The notes under the pieces: generated by a model | Told to the model about the DNA's origin: nothing | Seen by the model: only the letters and a program-made list of their open reading frames with translations | The model's database searches: none | NCBI RefSeq assembly: GCF_025149785.1 | Contig: NZ_CP102277.1 | Coordinates: forward strand, 3,100,001-3,164,000 | Direction of reading: 5' to 3' | Source: Coprococcus comes ATCC 27758 | Lineage (GTDB): Bacteria; Bacillota; Clostridia; Lachnospirales; Lachnospiraceae | Length of the DNA stretch: 64,000 nt | Made by a program: the position numbers and the translations under genes | In this document: positions 45,374 through 53,579 of the stretch, piece by piece | How the letters are laid out: each line of letters begins with the position of its first letter | Position numbering within the stretch: the stretch's first letter is position 1

Positions 45374-45703
45374 TTATACTATTTTTTTCAGCAGACACGC
45401 ATAGAATTTTCTTCTGTATCCATAAAAATCTGTCTTTCCAACCGGAATACGTCCCAGCGTATCATCAAATTCCAGATACTCATAGCTTAGATCATCCGTA
45501 ACACTTTTCAAAAGATACGGTGCCAGTTCTTCACTGCTTTCCCTTGCCGCTTCTTCGATCATTTTGCAGTCTGTCAGATCCTGGCTGTTCCCCCGTTTCT
45601 TTTTCTCATCGTATAAAAAACAAAATTCTTTGAGTTCTCTCTGTGTCTGTACGGAAATCCCATAATCTTTCCATGAAATATTTCTTACTCTTATTCTTTT
45701 CAT
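45374..45703 (-). CDS. Small phage-type protein upstream of Rhs
   Basis: A 109-residue protein, MKRIRVRNISWKDYGISVQT at the start, a central acidic helix (CKMIEEAARESSEELAPYLL) and a GKTDFYGYRRKFYACLLKKI end. The WKDYGIS start and the YRRKFY end recall small phage-encoded proteins of Firmicutes that sit among regulatory genes (ArpU-like); I hold this only loosely. GAGGT sits 7 bp before the ATG. It is the first gene leftward from the XRE/ImmA intergenic operators and ends 170 bp before Rhs, so it could regulate the toxin. Confidence 0.6.
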   Translation of the reverse strand: MKRIRVRNISWKDYGISVQTQRELKEFCFLYDEKKKRGNSQDLTDCKMIEEAARESSEELAPYLLKSVTDDLSYEYLEFDDTLGRIPVGKTDFYGYRRKFYACLLKKIV

Positions 45704-45714
45704 CCATATTACCT

Positions 45715-45848
45715 CACATTCTGTGTCGATTTTATATTTTTGTCACGTTTTGTGTCCTTACTTTTGTTATACAGCCACAGAAGTCATGTGTCAATCCTTT
45801 TATTCACAAAACGTGTCATATATCATTTTACTTTTGTCACAATTCGTG
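45715..45848. promoter_or_regulatory. Four CAC-N5-GTG operator-like sites
   Basis: CACATTCTGTG (45715-45725), CACGTTTTGTG (45744-45754), CACAAAACGTG (45805-45815) and CACAATTCGTG (45838-45848) share the CAC-N5-GTG palindrome; the second and third are exact reverse complements. They fill the divergent region between the small phage-type gene and the XRE regulator. The fourth lies in the spacer of a TTTACT/TATTAT promoter for the regulator, and the first touches the leader of the leftward gene. They are likely binding sites of the XRE protein. Confidence 0.65.
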
Positions 45849-45877
45849 CTATTATAGTCATATATGGAGGTAACAAA

Positions 45878-46207
45878 ATGGGTGATTTTCACAATATATT
45901 TAAGAATTTAAGAATGCAGAATCATTACACACAGGGACAGATGGCAGATCTGCTCGGCATTTCCCGAAGCGCTGTCAGTATGTATGAAACAGGGAACCGC
46001 GAACCAGATCTCGAGACACTTGAAAAGATTGCAAAGTTTTTTAATGTGGACATGAATTATCTTCTCGGCTCTTCAGTTACAGTAACATCCGATAACCCAG
46101 AGCCATCATATGAAGATATTGAACAGATGATTGCCCGTGGCAGTCATGGTTTTTCTGCGGCGCAGAAGATGAAACTCATTCAGCTGTTATCTGAAATCGA
46201 CTTATAG
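45878..46207 (+). CDS. XRE-family repressor (ImmR-like)
   Basis: The 109-residue protein has a classic Cro/CI helix-turn-helix (YTQGQMADLLGISRSAVSMYETGNREPDLETLEKIAKFFNVDMNYLLG) and a short C-terminal tail. The start at 45878 has TGGAGG upstream. With the following ImmA-type peptidase it forms the repressor/anti-repressor pair known from ICEBs1 and phage 105, where the peptidase cleaves the repressor after a signal such as DNA damage. It is divergent from the toxin locus and probably represses it and itself. Confidence 0.88.
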   Translation: MGDFHNIFKNLRMQNHYTQGQMADLLGISRSAVSMYETGNREPDLETLEKIAKFFNVDMNYLLGSSVTVTSDNPEPSYEDIEQMIARGSHGFSAAQKMKLIQLLSEIDL

Positions 46208-46218
46208 GAGGCTTTGCT

Positions 46219-46956
46219 TTGGATTGTAACCAGATTCGTAAAGTAGCAGCTAATGCGCTGATTACCTGCAATATCCATTCCTTTCCAATTGACTGCTTTG
46301 CTATTTTGAAGCAATATGGTTTTCGTGTTTATTCCTATCTTGAGCTCCAAAAGAAGAAGCCAGAGCTTTATAACTTATGCATTTCCTACTCTCAGGATGC
46401 ATTTTGTATAAACAGTCTGAACTTAATTGCTTACAACAGCCAGAAATCAGCCAACCGAATCCGTTTTTCGCTGATGCATGAACTTGGACATCATCTTTTA
46501 AGACACAGAAATGACCTTCCTTCCAATGAAGATGAAGCCAATTATTTTGCAAGTAATATTCTGGCTCCGCGCATTGCCATGTATTATGCTCATCTGAAAT
46601 CTGTAAATGAAGTCGGACAGTTCTTCAATCTTTCTTCTTCCGCCGCTTATTATGCTGCACAGGATTTTTCAGAATGGTGTCAGGATGTCCGCCGGAATGG
46701 GATGCACTCCTATGATAAAGATTTATACCAGCATTTTTATAATCCTGACTATAAAGGATTTGTCTATTCCATCCGCACCTGTGCATTCTGCGGCGCACGT
46801 GTTTATAACTGCCTTGATTTTGAAGCGCACTGCTCCGGTGCGTGTAAACTGCCGGACGAACCGGTTCGCAAAAAAACGCATGCTTTTACACCACTTTCAG
46901 ATGACGATAGCCGGATACTCAGGCGGCTTGAGAATAAATGGTTATATGATTTTTAA
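46219..46956 (+). CDS. ImmA/IrrE-family metallopeptidase with zinc-ribbon tail
   Basis: The 245-residue protein has the zinc-protease motif HELGHH within RFSLMHELGHHLLRHRNDLP, followed by a downstream glutamate (NEDEANYFASNILAP). After the peptidase domain comes an unusual C-terminal four-cysteine segment (CAFCGARVYNC...CSGAC) that may bind zinc. Translation starts at a TTG (46219) six bases after AGGAGG, 11 bp beyond the XRE stop. In known pairs ImmA cleaves the ImmR repressor, so this is the likely inducer arm of the module. Its link to the Rhs genes is inference from position. Confidence 0.88.
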   Translation: MDCNQIRKVAANALITCNIHSFPIDCFAILKQYGFRVYSYLELQKKKPELYNLCISYSQDAFCINSLNLIAYNSQKSANRIRFSLMHELGHHLLRHRNDLPSNEDEANYFASNILAPRIAMYYAHLKSVNEVGQFFNLSSSAAYYAAQDFSEWCQDVRRNGMHSYDKDLYQHFYNPDYKGFVYSIRTCAFCGARVYNCLDFEAHCSGACKLPDEPVRKKTHAFTPLSDDDSRILRRLENKWLYDF

Positions 46957-46965
46957 TATAAAGAA

Positions 46966-46989
46966 AACCTGCCACTGGTAGCTTTTTTT
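46966..46989 (+). terminator. Probable terminator of the XRE-ImmA operon
   Basis: A short CTGCC-ACT-GGTAG stem is followed by CTTTTTTTG, ten bases beyond the ImmA stop. Confidence 0.5.
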
Positions 46990-47006
46990 GCATGCTAAGG
47001 TAATCA

Positions 47007-47047
47007 AACGGGAGAATGTAATTCACATCAAATTACATTCTCCCGTT
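47007..47047. other. Perfect 17-bp inverted repeat
   Basis: AACGGGAGAATGTAATT and its exact complement surround a 7-nt loop (CACATCA). It lies between the convergent ImmA and GH31 genes but has no flanking T-tract on either side; it may act as a terminator or be part of the island border. Confidence 0.6.
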
Positions 47048-47058
47048 ATTAATTTCGT

Positions 47059-47092
47059 AATATCATTTCTGATATTCAGGCAGTATTTTTTT
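47059..47092. repeat. Sequence echoing the prs terminator arm
   Basis: AATATCATTTCTGATATTCAG and GCAGTATTTTTTTA resemble 22324-22357 (about 30 of 34 positions by eye). The copy lacks the left arm needed for the large hairpin, so it is not a full terminator duplicate. Copies in the same orientation bracket the toxin island. Confidence 0.45.
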
Positions 47093-47103
47093 ACTCTTAA
47101 ACG

Positions 47104-49095
47104 TTAATTTGTGAATACTCGGTAATTCTCTTTTTTATCGTAATCTTTGCGGATCCCGTCATCCTCATACATGGTATAACTACTGTTTTCGTATCCGATA
47201 AGCTGCAGATGTTCGGTATCAATATCCTTCACACACTCTGCCGCTTCTGCAACCGGGATACATTTACCATTTCGAATGAAGAGCGGTACTTCATTTGATG
47301 CCACATCTACATAATGGATACCTTTCGCGAGAATCTCTTCCGAAATGCTTCCATCCGGCAGAAACTTGACAAATTTCATTTCTTCCGGCAGATAAACATA
47401 ACGGCCTCTTGCGTTCTGCTCGTAAACCGGAGCAATCATAATCTCGTTTCCGAGCATCAGCTGATCCTCTACTCGGATTGCTCTCTTGTCATCCGGATAA
47501 ACAAACCCTAACGGCTTAAAATACATGTCATCACTCAGCACAGCTTTCATGTACTCGCTGTACAGATACGGCACAAGACGATATCTAGTGTTAATGACAG
47601 CACGGAAATCCTCGATATTTTCGAATTGATAACACTCCTGCTCTCTTGTTCCCGTCGCCGAATGATTACGCATCAGTGGTGTAAATACACCAAGTGCGAG
47701 AAAACGAAGCAGCAATTCTCTTGTTGTATCAGCACCAAAACCTCCAAGGTCAGCACCTGTATACAGGAAACCACACATGTTCAGAGACGGCAGCATCTTC
47801 AGGTTAAGAAGGATATGTGACCACCAGGATTTATTATCTCCGGTCCAGATTCCTCCATAACGATGCATTCCGATGTAAGAAGATCTGGAAAACATCAGAA
47901 AACGTTTTTCCGGGTCAATGCGTTCAAACGCTTCTCCGGCCGCTCTTGTCATATTATAGCCAAAAAGATTATGTACTTTGTCATGGCGGATCTTTTTGCC
48001 ATCCACATTGTGATAAAATCTTTTATAGTCTTCCGGATTATTTGCAATACTGAGCATCTTGTCCTGCATTTCCCAGGAATGGATCTTGCCTTCGGTATCC
48101 TTTGCAAACTCTCCGGCAAGTTCTTTTGCCTCTGCAAGGCCTTCGGAAGAATAAAAGATCGCAGGCTCATTCATATCATTCCAGAAACCTTCTATTCCCT
48201 GTTCGATCAGAAAACGATATTTGTCCCCAAACCATTTTCTGGCTTCCGGATTCAGCATATCCGGAAAATGGGTATCTCCCGGCCATACAGCTGCAACGAA
48301 ATCACTTCCGTCTTCTCTCTTGCAGAAATAGTTGTTTTTGACACCTTCCTCGTAAATCTCATATCCCGGCTCAACCTTGACACCGGCATCAATGATCGGA
48401 ATCAGGCGAATACTCTGGTCATTCATTTCCTGTACGAATTCCGGAAAATCCGGGAAATTCTCTTCACTCACTGTGAAATCTTTAAATGACTGCATATAGT
48501 CAATATCCATGTAAATCATGTCGATCGGAATATGATTCTCCCGATATCCTTTTGCGACAGTACGGAAATCTTCTTTCGTCGTATAACCCCAGCGGCTCTG
48601 TCCGAAACCAAAGGCAAACTTCGGTGGGATATAGCTGCGTCCGATTACGTGGCGGAACTGTTTTACGATATCATAAGCATTCTCACCTTCAAGCACGTAG
48701 ATATCCAAGTCAGCATTTTCGCAAGATACCTTAAGGGTATCCTCTCTGTCATATCCAATATCAAAGGTCAGTTTTGAGGGATAGTCGAAAAATAATCCAA
48801 ACGTCCTCTTTCCGCTCACAACAATGAAGTTGTGGGCTCCGTACAGAGAACGCTTGTCCTCTGTGTGTACCGGATCATCTGTACAATTACTGATATAACA
48901 GTACCCTCTCTTGTTGATTCCACGATTGGCTTCACCCAGACCATAGACAATGTCATCTTCATCCATGATATAAGTAAAAACAAATCCTTCCTCCTGACTG
49001 ATCTCTCCATACGGGAGAACGCCCTTAGTTGTTTCAATCTTTTCAGTCAGTGCCTCCGTATCAAACGGAGTTCCATATCTATATTTTCTAATCAT
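47104..49095 (-). CDS. Glycoside hydrolase family 31 alpha-glucosidase
   Basis: A 663-residue GH31 enzyme with an N-terminal beta-sandwich, the catalytic barrel with the nucleophile region GFWNDMNEP, the acid/base region GGIWTGDNKSWW, and C-terminal beta domains. It lacks a signal peptide, so it acts in the cytoplasm on imported oligosaccharides. From memory it is very close to the structurally solved Blautia obeum alpha-glucosidase of the same length, which prefers isomaltose-type substrates. It is 11 bp downstream of the GH13 gene and presumably under the same LacI regulator. Confidence 0.95.
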   Translation of the reverse strand: MIRKYRYGTPFDTEALTEKIETTKGVLPYGEISQEEGFVFTYIMDEDDIVYGLGEANRGINKRGYCYISNCTDDPVHTEDKRSLYGAHNFIVVSGKRTFGLFFDYPSKLTFDIGYDREDTLKVSCENADLDIYVLEGENAYDIVKQFRHVIGRSYIPPKFAFGFGQSRWGYTTKEDFRTVAKGYRENHIPIDMIYMDIDYMQSFKDFTVSEENFPDFPEFVQEMNDQSIRLIPIIDAGVKVEPGYEIYEEGVKNNYFCKREDGSDFVAAVWPGDTHFPDMLNPEARKWFGDKYRFLIEQGIEGFWNDMNEPAIFYSSEGLAEAKELAGEFAKDTEGKIHSWEMQDKMLSIANNPEDYKRFYHNVDGKKIRHDKVHNLFGYNMTRAAGEAFERIDPEKRFLMFSRSSYIGMHRYGGIWTGDNKSWWSHILLNLKMLPSLNMCGFLYTGADLGGFGADTTRELLLRFLALGVFTPLMRNHSATGTREQECYQFENIEDFRAVINTRYRLVPYLYSEYMKAVLSDDMYFKPLGFVYPDDKRAIRVEDQLMLGNEIMIAPVYEQNARGRYVYLPEEMKFVKFLPDGSISEEILAKGIHYVDVASNEVPLFIRNGKCIPVAEAAECVKDIDTEHLQLIGYENSSYTMYEDDGIRKDYDKKENYRVFTN

Positions 49096-49106
49096 TTCTT
49101 TATCAC

Positions 49107-50780
49107 CTAGTGTTTATAATATAGTACAAATGCTTCATATGGATTCAGAACAATTTTTCCTTCAAATTCTTTTCTTCCAAGGTTTGTGATCAGACACTCT
49201 GCGCCTTTAAATTCTTCCGGCACTTCTACTTCTGCATTCTTATCGCTGAAGTTGCAGACAGTCAGAAGCTTTTCCTGATCCTGTTTTCTTGTGTACGCAA
49301 AAATCTGTTCATCCTCACGGTAAAGAGGTTCAAATTCACCATAAACAATAATGTCTTTTTCTTTACGCAATCGGATCAGTTTCTGATAGTAGTGGAAAAC
49401 AGAATCCGGATCTTCAAGCTGCTGTGCCGCATTGATCTTCTTGTAGTTCGGATTCACTTTGATCCACGGCTCGCCCTCTGTGAATCCGGCCTGTTTACTG
49501 TCGTCCCACTGCATCGGAGTTCTCGCATTGTCACGGCTTCTCAGCATCAGACATTTCATCATGTGTTCCGGAGTCATAAGACCTGATTCCGTAAACTCTT
49601 CAAAGTAATTAATACTTTCAATATCACGGTAATCTTCCAGTTTGTCAAAGTAAATGTTTGTCATACCAAGCTCTTCACCCTGATATACATATGGCGTTCC
49701 CTGCATCATATGAATACAGGTCGCCAGCATTTTTGCGGAGGTTTCTCTGTATACCGGATTGTCATTTCCAAAACGGCTGACACTTCTCGGTTGATCATGA
49801 TTACCTAAAAACAAACTGTTCCACGCCTTACCCTGAAGTTCTTCCTGCCATTTGATCATAATATTTTTGAACTCTTTGAAGTCATATTTTGCAGTCGTCC
49901 ACTTTCCATAATCTCCGCATCCACTCTCCACATGCTCGAATTGGAATACCATGTTCAATTCATTTCGGTCATCACCCGCATATTTCTGTGCTTCTTCTAT
50001 TGTGACTCCTGCGGTCTCACCGACTGTCATGATATCATATTTTGAAAGAACTTTTTGATTCATTTCCTGAAGGAATTCGTGAATCCTTGGACCATGTACA
50101 CAATATGGTCCAAAGTCTCCATAAAGACCGTTATTCATTTCTCCGTCCGGAAATCTCTGATCTTTGGAAATCATACTGATAACATCCATTCGGAAGCCAT
50201 CGATTCCTTTTTCACACCAGAATTTCATCATGTCATAAACTTCCTGGCGTACTTTTTCATTTTCCCAATTGAGATCCGGTTGTTTTTTTGAAAACAGATG
50301 CAGATAATACATCTGAGTTTGCGGATCATATTCCCATGCAGAACCGCCAAATGCTCCGCCCCAGTTATTAGGTTCTTTTCCGTTTACCGGATCTTTCCAG
50401 ATATAATAATCACGATATGGATTATCTTTTGATTTTCTGCTTTCAATAAACCAGTTATGTTCATCTGAAGTATGGTTGACTACGAGATCCATCAGAATCC
50501 TGATGGATCTTTTGTGTGCTTCACACAACAATTCCTCGTAATCCTCCATCGTTCCATATTCTTCATAAATTCTGCGGTAATCAGAAATATCGTAACCATT
50601 ATCGTCCTGAGGAGATTCCAGCATCGGAGAAATCCACAATACATTTACCCCAAGTTCTTTGAGGTAATCCAGTTTCTGTATGATTCCTCTGATATCTCCC
50701 ACACCATCACCGTTACTGTCTTTAAAACTCTTTGGATATATCTGATATACTACACTTTCTTTCCACCATTTTTTCTCCAT
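49107..50780 (-). CDS. GH13 oligo-1,6-glucosidase / alpha-glucosidase
   Basis: The 557-residue cytoplasmic enzyme starts MEKKWWKESVVYQIYPKSFK and has the GH13 conserved regions: LMDLVVNHTSDEH, the nucleophile in GFRMDVISMI, the acid in TVGETAGV, and FLGNHDQPRSVSRF. The VISMI sequence after the nucleophile is the mark of alpha-1,6-active members of the oligo-1,6-glucosidase group (family knowledge). It forms an operon with the GH31 gene for isomalto-/malto-oligosaccharide breakdown. Confidence 0.94.
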   Translation of the reverse strand: MEKKWWKESVVYQIYPKSFKDSNGDGVGDIRGIIQKLDYLKELGVNVLWISPMLESPQDDNGYDISDYRRIYEEYGTMEDYEELLCEAHKRSIRILMDLVVNHTSDEHNWFIESRKSKDNPYRDYYIWKDPVNGKEPNNWGGAFGGSAWEYDPQTQMYYLHLFSKKQPDLNWENEKVRQEVYDMMKFWCEKGIDGFRMDVISMISKDQRFPDGEMNNGLYGDFGPYCVHGPRIHEFLQEMNQKVLSKYDIMTVGETAGVTIEEAQKYAGDDRNELNMVFQFEHVESGCGDYGKWTTAKYDFKEFKNIMIKWQEELQGKAWNSLFLGNHDQPRSVSRFGNDNPVYRETSAKMLATCIHMMQGTPYVYQGEELGMTNIYFDKLEDYRDIESINYFEEFTESGLMTPEHMMKCLMLRSRDNARTPMQWDDSKQAGFTEGEPWIKVNPNYKKINAAQQLEDPDSVFHYYQKLIRLRKEKDIIVYGEFEPLYREDEQIFAYTRKQDQEKLLTVCNFSDKNAEVEVPEEFKGAECLITNLGRKEFEGKIVLNPYEAFVLYYKH

Positions 50781-50875
50781 GCCAAATCTCCTCGTTTATA
50801 ATTGTTTAGTATTATTTAACCGCTCCTGTAACAACACTATTCATGATACCCCATACATCTCAGCAAAATCAAGAG

Positions 50876-50889
50876 GTTTCTCGCGAAAC
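50876..50889. promoter_or_regulatory. LacI/CcpA-type operator
   Basis: GTTTCTCGCGAAAC is a GTTTC-N4-GAAAC palindrome with the central CG of LacI-family operators. It lies ~100 bp upstream of the GH13 start and downstream of the LacI gene, a fitting place for control of the glucosidase operon by that regulator. Confidence 0.55.
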
Positions 50890-50998
50890 TATAAAAGACA
50901 ACAAAGTTTATTTCCTGTTTTTATACAGTTTGCACAAAAACAACCAGACCATTCCACCGGCTTACCTGTATACATGCAAAGTCGAAAAAAGGATCCTG

Positions 50999-52006
50999 TC
51001 ATTCCCTGACAGAATCCCTCTTTACCAGATAGACTGGATTTTTTATATTTAATTCGTCCAGTGTCTCTCCCTGAATTAATTTCAGCAGACGTTTCAGCGC
51101 CACATGCGCCTTTTGCGGAACATCCTGATGAACCGTTGTCAGTTTCGGTCGAACCATATTTGCGTAGACACTGTCATCATATCCTGTAACAGAAATCTGA
51201 TCCGGAACCATGATGCCTTCATCAAAAAAGAAATTTATCGCTTCTATCGCATTATAATCTGAGGAAAACGCAAGTGCTTTTGCTTCTAAAAAACGTGGGA
51301 GAAGCTCTCTGTATTTTCTGAGACGCAATCTTTTTTCACCCGGAATAATTATATATCGGGAGCGACTGCAGAATCCCCCCGATTTTTCCATCGCCTGTTT
51401 GAATCCCATCCACCGATAGTAATCACTGTCTCTCTCCGTTTCCGCAACAAACAATGCTTTCTTATATCCACAGGAATACAGGTATTCTCCGATCTGATAC
51501 CCTCCCGAATAATCATCTATACCGACATTCTGGAACGTATAAGCACCTTCCGGATAAGCATCGATCAGAATCATTTTCTTGTTTAATCTGCGCGAAAGAC
51601 TGCGATACTGTTCTTCATTGTAGCCAAGGATAAGCAATCCCTCTACATTCCATTTTGAGGCAATATCCACTACATTCTGAATACTTTCACCGCCAATAAG
51701 CATAACATAATATCCATTTTCTTCCGTTTCCATCTGAATCGTTCCGATCAGTTCTCCCACAAATGGATCCTGAAGTGACTGCATACCATGGGCATAAGAA
51801 AATCCGAGTACTACACCTATAATTCTGGAACCATGGCCGGAAAGCATCACGGAACCCATATGCGGAACATAGTTCTGTTCTTTAAGAATAGTCGTGATTT
51901 TATCAATCGTTTTCTGGGAAACTCTTTTGGTATTGCCATTTATAACATTAGATACCGTAGTACGGCTGACGCCTGCCATTTCTGCAATATCCTGAAGCCG
52001 AATCAT
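50999..52006 (-). CDS. LacI-family sugar-responsive regulator
   Basis: The 335-residue protein has the N-terminal LacI helix-turn-helix (RLQDIAEMAGVSRTTVSNVI) with the hinge region and a periplasmic-binding-like sensor domain (IIGVVLGFSYAHG, ISVTGYDDSVYANMVRPKLT). It lies immediately upstream of the GH13-GH31 pair, so an alpha-glucoside signal is likely. AAGGAGGAAG precedes the ATG. It begins 20 bp after the YhaN-like gene, though its function relates to the genes downstream. Confidence 0.93.
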   Translation of the reverse strand: MIRLQDIAEMAGVSRTTVSNVINGNTKRVSQKTIDKITTILKEQNYVPHMGSVMLSGHGSRIIGVVLGFSYAHGMQSLQDPFVGELIGTIQMETEENGYYVMLIGGESIQNVVDIASKWNVEGLLILGYNEEQYRSLSRRLNKKMILIDAYPEGAYTFQNVGIDDYSGGYQIGEYLYSCGYKKALFVAETERDSDYYRWMGFKQAMEKSGGFCSRSRYIIIPGEKRLRLRKYRELLPRFLEAKALAFSSDYNAIEAINFFFDEGIMVPDQISVTGYDDSVYANMVRPKLTTVHQDVPQKAHVALKRLLKLIQGETLDELNIKNPVYLVKRDSVRE

Positions 52007-52025
52007 AAAATCTTCCTCCTTGTCT

Positions 52026-53579
52026 TTACAACATCACCTTATGATATTCACATCCCATCTTTTCCAGCATTTCCATCTCCCGCTTCTGACAGCTGAATAT
52101 AATTACCTGCCGCTTACTGTCTTTCAGCCAGCGAAGGGTCTGCACAAGTCTACTGTCGTCATAATAGCCGAATGCATCATCTAGGATCACCGGACATTCT
52201 TCCTCGTGGAGAATTTTTGTTGCGGCCATCCGGATTGCAAAATAAATCTGTTCCAGCGTTCCACGGCTTACCTGATCCATGGATATCTTTTTCCCATTAC
52301 TCATAAGCTGCACATGCAGATTTTCATCTACCCAGAGTCTGTTATATTTCCCATCTGTGATGGCATCCATGATTGCAGATACTTCTGTATTCATAAGATC
52401 GCTTGTCCGGCTCTGCATCTGTGCGGCAAGTCTGGTCAGCTGTTCCATAGCAAGTTCAACACCCTGCTTGTTTTTTAATCGCTCTATCTCTTCACTGTTC
52501 ATTTCATCGAACTCGCCGACTCGTTCCTGCAGATTTTCATACAACACTTCTTTTTCATGATAGGTTTCCTGTACTTTTGCAAGCTTTCCTTTCTGCCTCT
52601 CATAATCTGCCTTGAGAGAAATACCCTGTTCTTTTATCTCCTGTAATCTGGCTTTCTTTTTCTTCTTTCCATCTTTCAGACAATTCCAGACATACAGCCC
52701 TTCAGCCAGTGCCACCACGATTGCCACAAGAAAATTCCACGGCTTATGAAAAAGCAGAAAAGTCACAAAAAATGCCCCCAGCATACTCACTGCCTCCAGT
52801 GGATGAATCCTCCACCCGGCAAAATATCCTGCTGCCTCTTCCCGTTTCTTCCGCTTTTTATCTTCATTTACCCAGCTTTCCCATTCTCTGCGTTTCTCTT
52901 CACAGCTTCTTTTCAGCTGTTCCGCTTCATTTTCTAACTGATGCAGATCCCGCCAGACATAGGATGCCTCCATCTCTGCCCGCTCTTTCTTTTCGCTGAT
53001 CAGCTGCCTCTTTTCACGTTCTTCTTTTTCCAGCTCTTTCTTCCGCTCTTTTAAAAGGACAAGCGCCCCTTCGAGGTCAATCTCGCTGTTCCCGGTTGCA
53101 TAATAATTTGCCGCATAATTCTTCAGCTCCGCCGCCAGTATTTCCCCGGTCTGTACCCGGAGCTGTCCTACCGAAACTGTATTTTCATAGTCACTTTCTG
53201 TCATACCACCTAACAGAATTTCCAGATCCCCATGCTCAAGTGACAATTCTTCTCCATCATCTTCACAGATCAGAGAGCCACCTTTCGCATACCGATCGAA
53301 ATTTCGCTCCAGCAGGAATTTTCGACCGCCACAGGTAAACCGCAGGATTCCCGCATAAAAGTTTGGATTCTCCCAAGGCTCATAGGTACGGAATGTATCT
53401 GTTGCGGCAGCACGTCCGCGCTTTCTTTCCATTCCAAAAAGCATTCCTTTCAGAAAGGTATGCAGCGTTGTTTTTCCCGATTCGTTTTCTCCGTAAATAA
53501 TATTGATCCCATCCGTAAGCAGGATCTGCTTATTCGTGAACCTACCGAAATTCTTCAGGATCAGTTCTGTTATCTTCAT
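52026..53579 (-). CDS. SbcC/YhaN-like AAA ATPase
   Basis: A 517-residue SMC-like ATPase: N-terminal MKITELILKNFGRF with Walker A INIIYGENESGKTTLH, a QLRVQTGEIL Q-loop region, a coiled coil (~170-250 and ~310-400), a hydrophobic patch within it (PLEAVSMLGAFFVTFLLFHK) that may contact membrane, and C-terminal signature QVSRGTLEQIYFAIRMA plus Walker B CPVILDDAFGYYDD. It overlaps the upstream nuclease gene by 4 bp, the YhaO-YhaN arrangement linked to DNA repair in Bacillus. The membrane-like insert in the coiled coil is typical of YhaN-type proteins. Confidence 0.88.
   Translation of the reverse strand: MKITELILKNFGRFTNKQILLTDGINIIYGENESGKTTLHTFLKGMLFGMERKRGRAAATDTFRTYEPWENPNFYAGILRFTCGGRKFLLERNFDRYAKGGSLICEDDGEELSLEHGDLEILLGGMTESDYENTVSVGQLRVQTGEILAAELKNYAANYYATGNSEIDLEGALVLLKERKKELEKEEREKRQLISEKKERAEMEASYVWRDLHQLENEAEQLKRSCEEKRREWESWVNEDKKRKKREEAAGYFAGWRIHPLEAVSMLGAFFVTFLLFHKPWNFLVAIVVALAEGLYVWNCLKDGKKKKKARLQEIKEQGISLKADYERQKGKLAKVQETYHEKEVLYENLQERVGEFDEMNSEEIERLKNKQGVELAMEQLTRLAAQMQSRTSDLMNTEVSAIMDAITDGKYNRLWVDENLHVQLMSNGKKISMDQVSRGTLEQIYFAIRMAATKILHEEECPVILDDAFGYYDDSRLVQTLRWLKDSKRQVIIFSCQKREMEMLEKMGCEYHKVML

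Noticed and set aside
22359-47000. Island as a complete prophage
   Set aside because: Holin, XRE/ImmA and one phage-type gene are present, but no capsid, terminase, portal, tail, integrase or endolysin gene is seen.
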